Program-made: the position numbers and the translations under genes
Notes under the pieces: generated by a model
Seen by the model: only the letters and a program-made list of their open reading frames with translations
Databases searched by the model: none
What the model was told of the DNA's origin: nothing
In this document: positions 41,863 to 52,327 of the stretch, piece by piece
Layout of the letters: each line of letters starts with the position of its first letter
Numbering within the stretch: position 1 is the first letter of the stretch
Assembly: GCF_017744395.1 (NCBI RefSeq)
Contig: NZ_JAGIBI010000003.1
Coordinates: 248,001 to 312,000 of the forward strand
Length of the DNA stretch: 64,000 bases
Direction of reading: 5' to 3'
Source: Herbaspirillum sp.
GTDB taxonomy: Bacteria > Pseudomonadota > Gammaproteobacteria > Burkholderiales > Burkholderiaceae_D

Positions 41863-42747
41863 CTAGTGCTGCAGCAGCTCCTGAATTTTCTTTGCCGAAG
41901 CGGGCGATAACGTTCCCCGTTCCAAGGCCAGCGGCACATTCCGGGCCGCCAGTTCACGGTATAGGCTGGCGGCGGGCAAGTCGAAGTTCTCCAGCGCATC
42001 GAGATGCTTTCGGATGGTCCCGATATCGCCGCGCGCGACACAGCCGCCCATGCCGCGCGCCAGGCCGCCATCCATCACTGCCGCCAGGGTGCCGTGCAAC
42101 AAGGGCATCATGGCCTCCATGGCCTGGCGCTCGGTTGCGCCAAAACGCTTCCACAGCTTGCTCCCTTCGCTGAGCAGGGCGACCAGGAACGGTCCTACGT
42201 AGTAGGCTGAAGCGTGATACAGAGGCCGGGCGCCCGGCGGCAGAGAGAACGGGACGCAGTGGATGGCGCGCGCCAGGTCATGCAGATCATCGCGCAGTTC
42301 TTCGTCCGATTCGATGCCCACCGTGCATCCTGGAAGGCTGGCCAGCGCGACATCCGGATTGGCGAACATCTGCATGGGATGAAAGGCGCCGACGAAAGCG
42401 CCAGCCTCGCGGGCGCTTTGCAAGGCGGCGATCTCGGTTGCGCCGGAGCAGTGCACTGCCGCGACGCCGGCGCGCCATTTCAGGCTGGCGCAAACAGGGG
42501 CGATCGCATCGTCGCTGACCGTCAGGAAGACAATGGACGATCTGTCGACCACCTCTTGTGGGGAGCCCGCTGCCATCTCGCCTCGGCCGGCCGGGAAGCG
42601 GGCGCAAAAGCCGGCGAGATTGGCCTGGCTGCGGCTGCTGACGGCGACCACCTGATAATTTGAGCGAGCGAAGGCGCTGGCCAGCGTCTGGGCTACGCGC
42701 CCGGCGCCGATGAAGCCGATGCGGGAAAGCAATGCTACTGCGCTCAT
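41863..42747 (-). CDS. NAD(P)-binding oxidoreductase, DUF2520/F420-like family
   Basis: The 294-residue protein starts MSAVALLSRIGFIGAGRVAQ with a Rossmann GxGxxA motif, has VVAVSSRSQANLAGFCARF and IVFLTVSDDAIAPV, then the signature HCSGATEIAALQSAREAGAF, GAFHPMQMFANPD and a C-terminal helical DUF2520 domain. Such proteins resemble 6-phosphogluconate dehydrogenase-type enzymes or imine reductases, but their reaction is not known. ATG 42747 is set by GGGGAGG six bases ahead. An 8-bp palindrome lies about 85 bp upstream (42832–42850). Confidence 0.85.
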   Translation of the reverse strand: MSAVALLSRIGFIGAGRVAQTLASAFARSNYQVVAVSSRSQANLAGFCARFPAGRGEMAAGSPQEVVDRSSIVFLTVSDDAIAPVCASLKWRAGVAAVHCSGATEIAALQSAREAGAFVGAFHPMQMFANPDVALASLPGCTVGIESDEELRDDLHDLARAIHCVPFSLPPGARPLYHASAYYVGPFLVALLSEGSKLWKRFGATERQAMEAMMPLLHGTLAAVMDGGLARGMGGCVARGDIGTIRKHLDALENFDLPAASLYRELAARNVPLALERGTLSPASAKKIQELLQH

Positions 42748-42831
42748 GGTGGGCCTCCCCCTCAAATGAAAGAAGGCCGGACAAATGTCGCCGATGGGCG
42801 ACATGGCCGGTTCAAATCAGCTTAGTTCAAT

Positions 42832-42850
42832 TAGTTGCGATACGCAACTA
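42832..42850. promoter_or_regulatory. Palindromic operator-like site (MarR-type pattern)
   Basis: TAGTTGCG, ATA, CGCAACTA: a perfect inverted repeat with 8-bp arms. It lies upstream of the DUF2520-type gene on its coding strand and close to a TATAGT hexamer that could serve as a -10 box. The AGTTGC/GCAACT half-sites look like sites bound by MarR family regulators, but no MarR gene is found nearby. Confidence 0.45.
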
Positions 42851-42917
42851 TAAATCCAACCAAATGAGGAAATGCATAGCAAGGCTTGCGGCCGCAGCCC
42901 GGGCCGCTCTTGTCTCT

Positions 42918-43271
42918 TCAGGGGAAGATTTCCACCAGCCGCTCGCTGGGCCGCACCAGCATCGTGCCCTTGGGCGCCACCACGATAGGACGGTTGATCA
43001 GGATGGGGTGCTCCATCATCGCGTCGAGCAGTTGCTCGTCGCTCAGCGAAGGATCGTCCAGGCCCAGTTCCTTATAGAGGGTTTCCTTGGCGCGGATCAC
43101 CTCGCGCAGCGGCACGCCCATGGCCGCCACCAGCTTCTTCAGCGTGGCGCGGTCGGGCGGGATCTTCAGGTATTCGATCACGGTCGGTTCGGCGCCGCCG
43201 TCGCGCAGCGCCTGCAGCACGTTGCGGGAGGTGCCGCATTTGGGGTTGTGATAGATGGTGATGTCGCTCAT
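42918..43271 (-). CDS. arsC: Arsenate reductase (glutaredoxin-dependent), ArsC family
   Basis: The 117-residue protein starts MSDITIYHNPKCGTSRNVLQ, with the catalytic Cys12 in the HNPxCGTSR motif of the ArsC/Spx fold, and ends ILINRPIVVAPKGTMLVRPS, the typical substrate-binding end. It would reduce arsenate to arsenite with glutathione and glutaredoxin. No other arsenic gene (arsB, acr3, arsR) is nearby, so it may be a housekeeping member of the family. ATG 43271 has AAGGA at a good distance; the longer open frame is not protein-like. Confidence 0.92.
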   Translation of the reverse strand: MSDITIYHNPKCGTSRNVLQALRDGGAEPTVIEYLKIPPDRATLKKLVAAMGVPLREVIRAKETLYKELGLDDPSLSDEQLLDAMMEHPILINRPIVVAPKGTMLVRPSERLVEIFP

Positions 43272-43479
43272 GGGAATCCTTTTTACGCGTGTGTCGATGG
43301 CAAAACCGACATGGTAACGTTTCTGGCCGCCGGCTAACTGACGGCTAAGTGTCGTGCTGTAGAATTTCGGCCTGTTGCAGCGCACCTTTGCGCGCAGGCA
43401 TAGTCAAAAAGCCGGTTTTTCCGATTCATCCGCCGCTTTTTCCTGTCAATTCCACCCAAAGAAGCCAATCCAGCCACGT

Positions 43480-44334
43480 ATGGACACCATCCTCGCGCTC
43501 AAGGCGCTCATCATGGGCATCGTCGAAGGCCTGACCGAATTCCTGCCCATTTCTTCCACCGGGCACCTGATCCTGGCCGGCAGCCTGCTGCAGTTCACCA
43601 GTCCGGATTTCTCCAAGGAAAAAGCCGACGTCTTCGAAATCGTGATCCAGGCCGGCGCCATCCTCGCGGTGTGCTGGGAATACCGCGCGCGCATCGCCGC
43701 GGTGCTGGCCGGCCTGTTCAGCGACCGCAAGGCGCAGCGCCTGGTGATCAACCTGATCGTCGCCTTCCTGCCGGCGGCCATCCTCGGGTTCCTGTTCAGC
43801 AAGAAAATCAAGGCGGTGCTGTTCAACCCGCTGTCGGTGGCGATCGCCTTCATCGTCGGCGGCCTGGTCATCCTGTGGGTCGAACGCCGCAACAAGGACC
43901 GCATGAGCATGGCCTCGGCGCGCATCGACAGCGTGGACGACATGACCCCGCTCGACGCGCTCAAGGTCGGCATCGCCCAAGCCTTCGCGCTGATCCCCGG
44001 CACCAGCCGTTCCGGCGCCACCATCATCGGCGGCATGCTGTTCGGCCTGTCGCGCAAGGCGGCCACCGAGTTCTCGTTCTTCCTGGCGATCCCGACGCTG
44101 TTCGCCGCCACCATCTATTCGCTGTACAAGGAGCGCGCGCTGCTCTCCGCCGCCGATGCGCCGCTGTTCACCGTCGGCACCGTGGCCGCCTTCGTCTCGG
44201 CTTTCCTGTGCGTGCGCTGGCTGCTGCGCTACATCAGTTCGCACGACTTCACCATCTTCGCCTGGTACCGCATCGTGTTCGGCATCGTCGTGCTGGCCAC
44301 GGCATATAGCGGCGTAGTGGTTTGGGCGGAGTAA
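43480..44334 (+). CDS. uppP: Undecaprenyl-diphosphatase UppP (BacA), copy 1
   Basis: The 284-residue membrane protein starts [20 protein letters not shown] with the motif [17 protein letters not shown] and a second motif [18 protein letters not shown]. These two motifs line the active site of UppP, which removes a phosphate from undecaprenyl diphosphate so that the carrier lipid can be reused for peptidoglycan and O-antigen synthesis. Eight or so membrane helices are seen. I chose ATG 43480, though the open frame runs back to 43375. A second copy follows after 92 nt. Confidence 0.95.
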   Translation: MDTILALKALIMGIVEGLTEFLPISSTGHLILAGSLLQFTSPDFSKEKADVFEIVIQAGAILAVCWEYRARIAAVLAGLFSDRKAQRLVINLIVAFLPAAILGFLFSKKIKAVLFNPLSVAIAFIVGGLVILWVERRNKDRMSMASARIDSVDDMTPLDALKVGIAQAFALIPGTSRSGATIIGGMLFGLSRKAATEFSFFLAIPTLFAATIYSLYKERALLSAADAPLFTVGTVAAFVSAFLCVRWLLRYISSHDFTIFAWYRIVFGIVVLATAYSGVVVWAE

Positions 44335-44357
44335 TTCCGCCCGCTTGCAGGACCAGA

Positions 44358-44379
44358 CCGGACGCCTCGATGCGTCCGG
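44358..44379. repeat. Short hairpin between the two uppP genes
   Basis: An 8-bp stem, CCGGACGC and GCGTCCGG, with a 6-nt loop, 24 bp after the first uppP stop. No T-run follows, so it is at best a weak terminator. Confidence 0.5.
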
Positions 44380-44426
44380 CTGCACAATGATCTTTCGCCA
44401 ACCCCATTTCTGTAAAAGGACATCTC

Positions 44427-45299
44427 ATGGCCAATGTTTGCAGCGCCGGCCTCGATATCGGCTTCGCCTCGCTCAGCTACCTGCAGATCGGTTTCCTCGG
44501 CATCGTCCAGGGCATCACCGAACTGCTGCCGATCTCTTCCACCGCCCACATGCGCGTGGTGCCGGCCTTCCTCGGCTGGCATGACCCCGGTTCGGCGTTC
44601 TCGGCGGCGATGCAACTGGCGGCCCTGGCCGCGGTGATCAGCTATTTCCGCCGCGACGTGGCGGCGGTTACCGGCGGCAGCGTGGCCGCCTGGCGCCGGC
44701 GCGACTTCAACGATCCGATGTTCAAGCTGGCCGTGGCCATCATCCTGGCCACCATTCCCATCGGTATCGCCGGGCTGGCGTTGTCGCACGTGCTCAATGC
44801 CTGCGGCTCGCCGTTGCGCAGCCTGACCGTGATCGGCTATTCCTGCATCGTCATGGCGGTCCTGCTGGCGATTTCGGAACTGGTGTGCCGCCATCGCCGC
44901 AGCGTCGACCAGATGCGCCTGCGCGATGCGCTCATCGTCGGCCTGGCCCAGGTCGGCGCGCTGATCCCGGGCGTGTCGCGCTCCGGCTCCACGCTCACGG
45001 CCGCCCTGTTCCTCAATTTCCGCCGCGAAGAGGCGGCGCGCTTTTCCTTCCTTCTGGGTTTGCCGGCCATCGCACTGGCCGGCTTGAAGGAGTTGGCCGT
45101 GCTGCTGCACGCGCATATCCCGCTGGAAGCCTGGGGCGTGCTGCTGTTCGGCCTGGCCGTGGCGAGCCTTTCGGCCTTCGCCGCAATCTGGGGCCTGATG
45201 AAATTCCTGGAAAGATTTTCGACCTGGCCCTTCATCGTTTATCGAGCTGCGCTGGGAGTATTTCTGCTGGCGGCGGTCGGCCAGGGCTGGCTGCAATAA
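44427..45299 (+). CDS. uppP: Undecaprenyl-diphosphatase UppP-like, copy 2
   Basis: The 290-residue membrane protein has both UppP motifs: QGITELLPISSTAHMRV near residue 30 and IPGVSRSGSTLTAALFL near residue 190. It is clearly of the same family as the product of 43480–44334 but diverged along its length and has a longer N-terminus (MANVCSAGLDIGFASLSYLQ). It probably also dephosphorylates undecaprenyl diphosphate. A good start and the tight spacing suggest that the two are read together. A hairpin (44358–44379) lies between them. Confidence 0.9.
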   Translation: MANVCSAGLDIGFASLSYLQIGFLGIVQGITELLPISSTAHMRVVPAFLGWHDPGSAFSAAMQLAALAAVISYFRRDVAAVTGGSVAAWRRRDFNDPMFKLAVAIILATIPIGIAGLALSHVLNACGSPLRSLTVIGYSCIVMAVLLAISELVCRHRRSVDQMRLRDALIVGLAQVGALIPGVSRSGSTLTAALFLNFRREEAARFSFLLGLPAIALAGLKELAVLLHAHIPLEAWGVLLFGLAVASLSAFAAIWGLMKFLERFSTWPFIVYRAALGVFLLAAVGQGWLQ

Positions 45300-45336
45300 A
45301 ATAGCGCCTTCCGTTTCCGCCCCCGCATAAAGATCC

Positions 45337-47190
<1,854 letters not shown>

Positions 47191-47210
47191 GGAAGAAAGC
47201 CTGAAACGCA

Positions 47211-47246
47211 AAAAAACGGCATGCCGAAATGGGCATGCCGTTTTTT
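47211..47246. terminator. Bidirectional rho-independent terminator
   Basis: A perfect 15-bp stem (AAAAAACGGCATGCC and GGCATGCCGTTTTTT) with a 6-nt loop lies between the convergent ends of recQ and trmB. The A and T runs on either side make it work in both directions. Confidence 0.93.
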
Positions 47247-47273
47247 ATTGTGGCGTCGAAATGAAAGGAGGTG

Positions 47274-47993
47274 TCAGGCCTTCTTCTCGAATACCAGATC
47301 CCACACGCCATGGCCCAGGCGCAATCCGCGGTTCTCGAACTTGGTCGTCGGGCGGTAATCCGGGCGCGGCGCATAGCCGGACGGATCGGTGGACGTATTC
47401 TTCAGCGTCGGTTCGGCTCCCAGCACTTCCAGCATCTGCACCGCATATTCTTCCCAGTCGGTGGCGCAGTGGATGTAGCCGCCGACGGCCAGGCGCGAGC
47501 TCAGGAGCTGCACCAGCGGCCCCTGGATCAGGCGGCGCTTGTTATGGCGCGCCTTGTGCCACGGGTCGGGGAAGAATACATGCACGCCGGCCAGCGCGCC
47601 GGGCGCGATCATATGGTTCAGCACTTCCACCGCATCGTGCTGGATGATGCGCACGTTGGCCAGTTCGCCTTCGCCCACCAGCTTCAGGTAGCTGCCCACG
47701 CCCGGCGTATGCACCTCCACGCCGATGAAATTCTTCTCCGGCATCAGCGCGGCGATCTTGGCGCTGGTCTCGCCCATGCCGAACCCGATCTCCAGCACGG
47801 TCGGCGCATTGCGGCCGAAAGCGGCTTCCAGGTCCAGCGTTTCCTTGGCGTAAGGCAGCAGGAATTTCGGTCCCAACTCTTCCAGCGCGCGACCTTGCGC
47901 ATTGGAAACGCGCCCGGTGCGGGTGACGAAGCTGCGGATGCGGCGCTCGCTGGGATCGTAGAAAAGCGGCTTGCCGGATTTGTTCTCAGACAT
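47274..47993 (-). CDS. trmB: tRNA (guanine-N7-)-methyltransferase
   Basis: The 239-residue product starts [20 protein letters not shown] and has the SAM-binding [20 protein letters not shown], then [20 protein letters not shown] and the catalytic [20 protein letters not shown]. This is the TrmB family, which methylates G46 in the variable loop of tRNAs. I chose ATG 47993; the longer open frame to 48053 lies in the tRNA–trmB gap. It is the first gene after tRNA-Gly on this strand. Confidence 0.96.
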   Translation of the reverse strand: MSENKSGKPLFYDPSERRIRSFVTRTGRVSNAQGRALEELGPKFLLPYAKETLDLEAAFGRNAPTVLEIGFGMGETSAKIAALMPEKNFIGVEVHTPGVGSYLKLVGEGELANVRIIQHDAVEVLNHMIAPGALAGVHVFFPDPWHKARHNKRRLIQGPLVQLLSSRLAVGGYIHCATDWEEYAVQMLEVLGAEPTLKNTSTDPSGYAPRPDYRPTTKFENRGLRLGHGVWDLVFEKKA

Positions 47994-48066
47994 GAAGTAC
48001 TCGTGAATCGGTGAGGCGCGGCCCGGATATCCGGCAGGAAGACTCCGGCGCAAGGCCGCATGGAAT

Positions 48067-48140
48067 TGGAGCGGGTGAAGGGGATCGAACCCTCGTCTTA
48101 AGCTTGGGAAGCTCCTGCTCTACCATTGAGCTACACCCGC
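48067..48140 (-). tRNA. tRNA-Gly (anticodon TCC)
   Basis: Read on the minus strand the sequence starts GCGGGTGTAGCTCAATGGTA, has the anticodon loop CTTCCCA with anticodon TCC, a GGGTTCGATCCCC T arm and the pairing acceptor end CACCCGC. The discriminator T and an encoded CCA tail follow. All four arms fold without mismatch in the acceptor stem. It reads the GGA and GGG codons. Confidence 0.97.
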
Positions 48141-48568
48141 GTGTGGGTGGGGATTATACCGGGTTACGGAGGGTCTTTTCCAACGTTGGGAATTTGCCGG
48201 GGGCGCTACGGATGCCGCTATGATATTGATTTGTCGAAGGAAAATAGTCAATTCACACCTGAAATTGGTTTCCCTGAATAACTTTGACATGTATTGGCAA
48301 ACTCAAACAGCAGCTCATTGTGTCTCGGATTATATAGGGAACATCAGGTATCCATTATTGAATAAGCAGCGGATTAGATGGCGGCATCTCAGCCTGTACG
48401 CGGGCTGTTGGCGTAACTGGATAAGGCGTTTTTTCGCCGGGAATGCGATTGCACAGCTTGACTGGCACCAACTCGTTGTAGCGCTCCAGCCATCTGGTTT
48501 GAATCCCGATGGCAGGCACGCATCATGGGCTGGCTGAAGATCGGCGCGATCATGTGAGTCTGGGGCTA
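48141..48568. other. 428-bp region upstream of tRNA-Gly, AT-richer, no clear gene
   Basis: Composition changes here: the 48220–48400 part is clearly richer in A and T than the flanks. A 105-codon plus-strand open frame exists but has no family-like sequence. On the minus strand a 54-codon frame (48355–48519) has protein-like composition (see the entry there). No repeat, tRNA fragment or transposase was recognised. Confidence 0.6.
48355..48519 (-). pseudogene. Possible short coding remnant
   Basis: From a GTG at 48519 the minus strand encodes 54 residues, starting VPAIGIQTRWLERYNELVPV and ending MPPSNPLLIQ. The residue mix looks like a real protein end, but the frame is closed just upstream by a stop, it has no good ribosome binding site and another frame is also open here. 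It may be the decayed 3' end of a larger gene. Very uncertain. Confidence 0.2.
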
Positions 48569-49423
48569 TTACGGTTTGTTCTTATCCTGATTCGCCATTG
48601 AATCAGTTGTTGCCGCGGCAGCGCCCGTCCGACGTTCCCGTTCGCGCTGTACCAGTACCACAGGCAGCGGTTTCCAGACCACGCTGTTATTGATCGCATA
48701 GGCTTGACACACGACATCCTGCCGGGCTGCGCAACGTTGCATGGCACGGGTGGTCGGATCGGAGATGCCCGGGATGTCGGTCACGCTCATACCCCAGGAG
48801 CTGTCCCAGGCGCCATTGCTGGCGATTACGAAGGCACGCGGCAGTTTCTGTTTGAGCCAGTTGCGGTATCCCTCGCGTCCGCGTTCATTGATAGCAGGCA
48901 CCGCATCAATATCTGATATGCCTGCGTAGTTGGTGCGTCGATAGCTTAGCCGACGATCGTTGAAGTTCGCCAGTGCGCGCGTCAATGTTTTTACGTCGTT
49001 GCGTCCGATGGCCTCATCGCGCGCACTGAGTGCGGTTTCGGAGAAGAAACTGTGGTCTTCTGACAGCTTGAACTCGAACTGGTAGAAATAGGTGGCACCC
49101 GCTTCGGCTTGTACGGTCACGCCGCGGTTGTAGCCGTAGGGGCCGGGGCTGACTACCAGATGGTGGCGACCAGGCGGCACGGTCAGGCTAATGTAGTTGC
49201 CGGCGGGCAGCGGCGTGACTGGTTTGTTGTTCAGTGTGGCGTAGAAGGGGGGAGTGCGCAGTTGCTCGGATGTGGCCAAGCCGCGGTACAGGTAGATTGT
49301 GGCCATGCCCGGGTCTTGTACTGAGATTTCAGCCTTGTTGCGTGGCGCATGGGTACAAGCCAGCAGCGAGAGGGCAATAGCGGTGATAAGGAGTTTCCGG
49401 AAGCTGGCAATGGCGATAGGCAT
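48569..49423 (-). CDS. Putative lipoprotein with DUF2846-like domain
   Basis: The 284-residue product starts MPIAIASFRKLLITAIALSL and has a lipobox LLACTH, so it is probably a lipoprotein. Residues 30–130 carry GMATIYLYRGLATSEQLRTP, PPFYATLNNKPVTPLPAGN and PPGRHHLVVSPGPYG, which look like the DUF2846 domain (a small beta domain found in secreted proteins). The C-terminal half, with RNWLKQKLPRAFVIASNGAW, matches no family that I recognise. ATG 49423 is chosen; the upstream part of the open frame is not protein-like. Its role is unknown. Confidence 0.7.
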   Translation of the reverse strand: MPIAIASFRKLLITAIALSLLACTHAPRNKAEISVQDPGMATIYLYRGLATSEQLRTPPFYATLNNKPVTPLPAGNYISLTVPPGRHHLVVSPGPYGYNRGVTVQAEAGATYFYQFEFKLSEDHSFFSETALSARDEAIGRNDVKTLTRALANFNDRRLSYRRTNYAGISDIDAVPAINERGREGYRNWLKQKLPRAFVIASNGAWDSSWGMSVTDIPGISDPTTRAMQRCAARQDVVCQAYAINNSVVWKPLPVVLVQRERERRTGAAAATTDSMANQDKNKP

Positions 49424-49774
49424 TTTTCTTTTGTGAATCGGCGTATGCGGCGCACGTGCGCAGCGATGCCGGCTGCGCCGCCATCTGCCCCCGCCCATGC
49501 CCTGTTTTTAATTAATGGAACCCCGCGCCGATTCTTGCAGATGTAAAGAGCGACAGCAAGAGATTCCTGTGCGATGGCGCTGTCGTAGATATGAAGAGAT
49601 CGGATACAACCGCACAATGTCCATCTCTGACGCGAAATCTCCAACGTGATGCTGGTGATGCGCGAGACTTTTATTTCTATTTTGCGGGCCCGGAAATGAA
49701 TGAAGGGTTACGCGTCAACGTAACCCTTCATGAGTGAAGCGTGAAGCCGGTATCACCCGGCGACAGGCCCGGAT
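49424..49774. other. Intergenic region with a stem-loop
   Basis: 351 bp without a supported gene. It contains the hairpin at 49701–49730 and, toward the lipoprotein gene, the likely promoter region of that gene. Nothing else stands out. Confidence 0.6.
49701..49730. terminator. Hairpin downstream of the DUF3761-type gene
   Basis: A perfect 12-bp stem (TGAAGGGTTACG and CGTAACCCTTCA) with the loop CGTCAA. It follows the stop of the minus-strand gene at 49775 by 45 bp. No clear T-run, so termination is likely but not certain. Confidence 0.55.
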
Positions 49775-50215
49775 TTAGGAGCAGGCCTTGCCATGGTCGG
49801 CGTGATTGCCCTTGGCCTTGGCATCGGCTTCGCTCATGTATTCGCCGGCCTTGGTCTTGCCATACCATTTCGATCCGGAGCAATGATAGGTCTTGGTGGC
49901 GCTGTTGACCCAGACCTTGCCTGCGCCGCCGCCGGCGGCAACTGCAGGTTGTGCCGGAGCGGCCTTGGCGGGCGCCGCAGCAGCGGCTGCGGCAGCTGCC
50001 GGCGCGCCCTTGGCGCCGTACCATTCCTTGATGCCCTTATGTCCGGAACAGGCGCCCTTCTTCGATTCGCCCGTGTACGATGTGCCGTCCTTGCACAGCG
50101 CGGTGGCGGCGCCTGCTGCTGGAGCCGCAGCAGCCGGGGCCGGCGTCTGGGCGAAACTGCTGGCCGCGATCAGGAATCCGGCTGCGGCGAGTAAGGATTT
50201 CAACGTGGTATTCAT
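49775..50215 (-). CDS. Secreted DUF3761-type protein with Ala-rich linker
   Basis: The 146-residue product starts MNTTLKSLLAAAGFLIAASS with a signal peptide. It has two short Cys-containing repeats, ALCKDGTSYTGESKKGACSG followed by HKGIKEWYG (about residues 40–70) and TYHCSGSKWYGKTKAGEYMS (about residues 110–130), separated by a linker of Ala, Pro and Lys. The first repeat fits the DUF3761 domain and the second resembles a short WYG/YMSEADA module of secreted proteins. It would be in the periplasm. Function unknown. ATG 50215 is chosen for the signal peptide. Confidence 0.75.
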   Translation of the reverse strand: MNTTLKSLLAAAGFLIAASSFAQTPAPAAAAPAAGAATALCKDGTSYTGESKKGACSGHKGIKEWYGAKGAPAAAAAAAAAPAKAAPAQPAVAAGGGAGKVWVNSATKTYHCSGSKWYGKTKAGEYMSEADAKAKGNHADHGKACS

Positions 50216-50275
50216 GGTTAACTCCGTCAAAGAATGGTTATCGAACACAGCTTCGTGCAACACCGCTTTTCAGCA

Positions 50276-50530
50276 TCAACGTACAAAATGGTTATAGGCG
50301 AGCAGCACCAGGACGGCGCCGATCACGGACAGGATGATGCCTGCCGGATGGATCACGGCCCCGTCGGCGGGCCGGCTGAACAGGCGGCTGATGAAGCCGC
50401 CGACAAAGGAACCGACGATGCCGAGGATGCCGGTGAGGAAAATGCCCATATGCTCGCTGCCCGGAACGACCAGGCGGGCGATCGCGCCAACAACGATACC
50501 GACGATGAACATCCAGAGGTAATGCATCAT
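50276..50530 (-). CDS. GlsB/YeaQ/YmgE family small membrane protein
   Basis: The 84-residue product starts MMHYLWMFIVGIVVGAIARL and has three membrane segments, with FLTGILGIVGSFVGGFISRL and AGIILSVIGAVLVLLAYNHF, the pattern of transglycosylase-associated/GlsB-type proteins. These are small inner-membrane proteins linked to stress responses. AAGGAG lies 6 nt before ATG 50530, which decides the start. It lies 60 nt upstream of the DUF3761-type gene. Confidence 0.88.
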   Translation of the reverse strand: MMHYLWMFIVGIVVGAIARLVVPGSEHMGIFLTGILGIVGSFVGGFISRLFSRPADGAVIHPAGIILSVIGAVLVLLAYNHFVR

Positions 50531-50837
50531 TGTCATCTCCTTGATTGATAGGCAATGGATTCGGGTTGGTGAATACGTCTTTGTTTCTTGTCACGCTCCT
50601 GCAATGTTTGACTTGATTTCAATGATGCATTGCTGAGGTGATGTCCCCATCAACGAACTTTCCGGAACGGATGTTGACCGGGGAGATGTAACAAATTGCA
50701 ATTGCAGACGGGAAGCGTGCTTTGACGCGCGTTGCACAGGGTTGGATGGGACGCGGGAATTGCAATCCATGCAATCCCGGGATTCGTTTGATTTGAATGG
50801 CGCCGCCGGCGCGCGGCCGGCGGCATGCCGTGGCGGA
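50531..50837. other. Intergenic region with two hairpins
   Basis: 307 bp without a supported gene. It holds a GC-rich 9-bp stem (GCCGCCGGC and GCCGGCGGC, 50802–50824) just after the YidB-type gene and a second stem with a bulged base (GGGAATTGCA and TGCAATCCC, 50755–50778). The first is placed to end transcription of the YidB-type gene. Confidence 0.55.
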
Positions 50838-51257
50838 TCAGCCGAACAGCTTGCCCTTGAGCAAGGCCAGGCCCTGTTCCAGCAGTTCGTTGTTGTCGCT
50901 GACCTGGCCGTTCGGGCTCAGGTGGTCGATGATCTGCGGCAGCAGTTGCGCCAGCCCGGCGGCCGCATGTTCGGGCGCCACGCCGGCCTGCTGCGCGACT
51001 TGCGACAGCGCATCGTTGCCCAGGGCGTTGGTGATCTGGTCGCCGGAAACCGGCTGGTTCTGGCCCGTGCCCAGCCAGGATGCCACCTGGTCGCCGAGGC
51101 CGCCTTGCTGCAACTGGTTGAGCAGCCCTTGCACGCCGCCGGCCTGGTTGACCAGCGCCATCACGCCGGACAACAGCGCCGAAGACTGCGGCTGCTCCTG
51201 CGATTGCGTGCCGAGGTTGTTCAAAACCTGTCCTGCGAGTTGGTCGAGTAAGCCCAT
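50838..51257 (-). CDS. YidB family protein
   Basis: The 139-residue product starts MGLLDQLAGQVLNNLGTQSQ and has QLQQGGLGDQVASWLGTGQN, then VSGDQITNALGNDALSQVAQ and AAAGLAQLLPQIIDHLSPNG. This is the YidB (DUF937) family, short helical proteins of unknown role. AAGGAG six bases before ATG 51257 fixes the start; the longer open frame to 51569 lacks family sequence. It is a single gene with a GC-rich hairpin after it. Confidence 0.9.
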   Translation of the reverse strand: MGLLDQLAGQVLNNLGTQSQEQPQSSALLSGVMALVNQAGGVQGLLNQLQQGGLGDQVASWLGTGQNQPVSGDQITNALGNDALSQVAQQAGVAPEHAAAGLAQLLPQIIDHLSPNGQVSDNNELLEQGLALLKGKLFG

Positions 51258-51550
51258 TATTTTCTCCTTCGGATGCATTGCAACGGACATGGGGCTGTTG
51301 CACGCGGGTTGATAGTGCGCACTGGCACGGGGGAAGCGAAAGTATGGCAAATACGCTGGCTGGATTTCAGGTGGTAGCGTAACACCGGAGCGGCGCTGCC
51401 GGTTTTTCGGCAAGCACCTTTGTGTCATTTTGGCGTTTGCGCATTCTGCGGGATTGGATATGCTGCTCTTGTTTTTCATGCCGTGGCGCTGCCATTGCCC
51501 GCAGCGCATGGGGCGTACAGAGATAGCCTGATACTGGGGAGGAAACGGCA

Positions 51551-52327
51551 ATGCGCATACCGACGTCACTATTTCTGGTCATTGCCTTCCTGCTGCCGTT
51601 GCGCGCCTGGTCCGGCGAAGGCTTCGTCTATCTCGATGCCGGCCGCGGCGAGGCGCGCATCCCGGTGTATGCGATGGAAAATCCCCAGGCGGTCGCCACG
51701 CTGGTGCTGTTGCCGGGCGGCGATTCCGGCACCGGCAAGATCGTCGACGGCAAGCCGGGCAGCGGCAATTTCCTGGCGCGTTCGCGGCAGCTATTCGAGG
51801 ATGAAGGGTTCAATGTGCTGGTGGTGTTTCGCGCCAGCGACTTGCGCTTGCTCGACTTGCCCGAACGGATCAGCCATGAGCACATGGTCGAGATCGGCAA
51901 TGTGGTCGACTACGCCCGCGGCACGTTCGGCAAGCCGGTATGGCTGGTGGGAACCAGCCGGGGAACGGTGTCGGCGACTGCCGCCGCGATCACCCTGGGA
52001 GAGGGGAAGATTTCCGGCCTGGTGCTGACCTCCAGCATCACCAACCGCAAGGCAGGCGCGATCGGGACGCAGGAGCTCGACAAGATCGTCGTCCCCACGC
52101 TGGTGCTGCACCACAAGCTCGATGCCTGCCCGATCTGCGTGCCGGAGCAGGCCGCGGCCATCGTCGCCAAACTGAAGAACGCGCCGGCCAGGAAATTCAT
52201 CCTGGTCGATGGCGGTTCATCGCTGCGGGGAGAACCCTGCGAGGCGATGCACTGGCACGGCTACGTCAACTTCGAAGCGCAAACCGTCAAGCTGATTACG
52301 GATTGGATCCGCAATCCGTCGTCCTGA
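51551..52327 (+). CDS. Secreted alpha/beta hydrolase
   Basis: The 258-residue product has a signal peptide (MRIPTSLFLVIAFLLPLRAW) and an alpha/beta hydrolase core: ATLVLLPGGDSGTGKI near the start, the nucleophile elbow LVGTSRGTVS, VVPTLVLHHKLDACPICVPE (the Asp-bearing strand) and a His in AMHWHGYVNF. The GxSxG motif gives Ser as nucleophile. It could act on a small ester or peptide in the periplasm. The substrate is unknown. The TCC-rich gap upstream holds its own promoter region. Confidence 0.85.
   Translation: MRIPTSLFLVIAFLLPLRAWSGEGFVYLDAGRGEARIPVYAMENPQAVATLVLLPGGDSGTGKIVDGKPGSGNFLARSRQLFEDEGFNVLVVFRASDLRLLDLPERISHEHMVEIGNVVDYARGTFGKPVWLVGTSRGTVSATAAAITLGEGKISGLVLTSSITNRKAGAIGTQELDKIVVPTLVLHHKLDACPICVPEQAAAIVAKLKNAPARKFILVDGGSSLRGEPCEAMHWHGYVNFEAQTVKLITDWIRNPSS

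Noticed and set aside
48067..48140. tRNA-Gly as an attachment site for an island
   Set aside because: No integrase, no direct repeat of the tRNA 3' end was seen, and the odd-composition region lies at the 5' side.
48220..48537. 105-codon plus-strand frame upstream of the DUF2846-type gene
   Set aside because: Atypical composition, no ribosome binding site, no homologous features recognised.
51370..51381. GGTGGTAGCGTA on the plus strand, 10 of 12 to the E. coli ops element
   Set aside because: It lies ahead of an isolated hydrolase gene, not a long operon, and has no hairpin. With two mismatches allowed, several chance matches are expected in 128 kb of strand.
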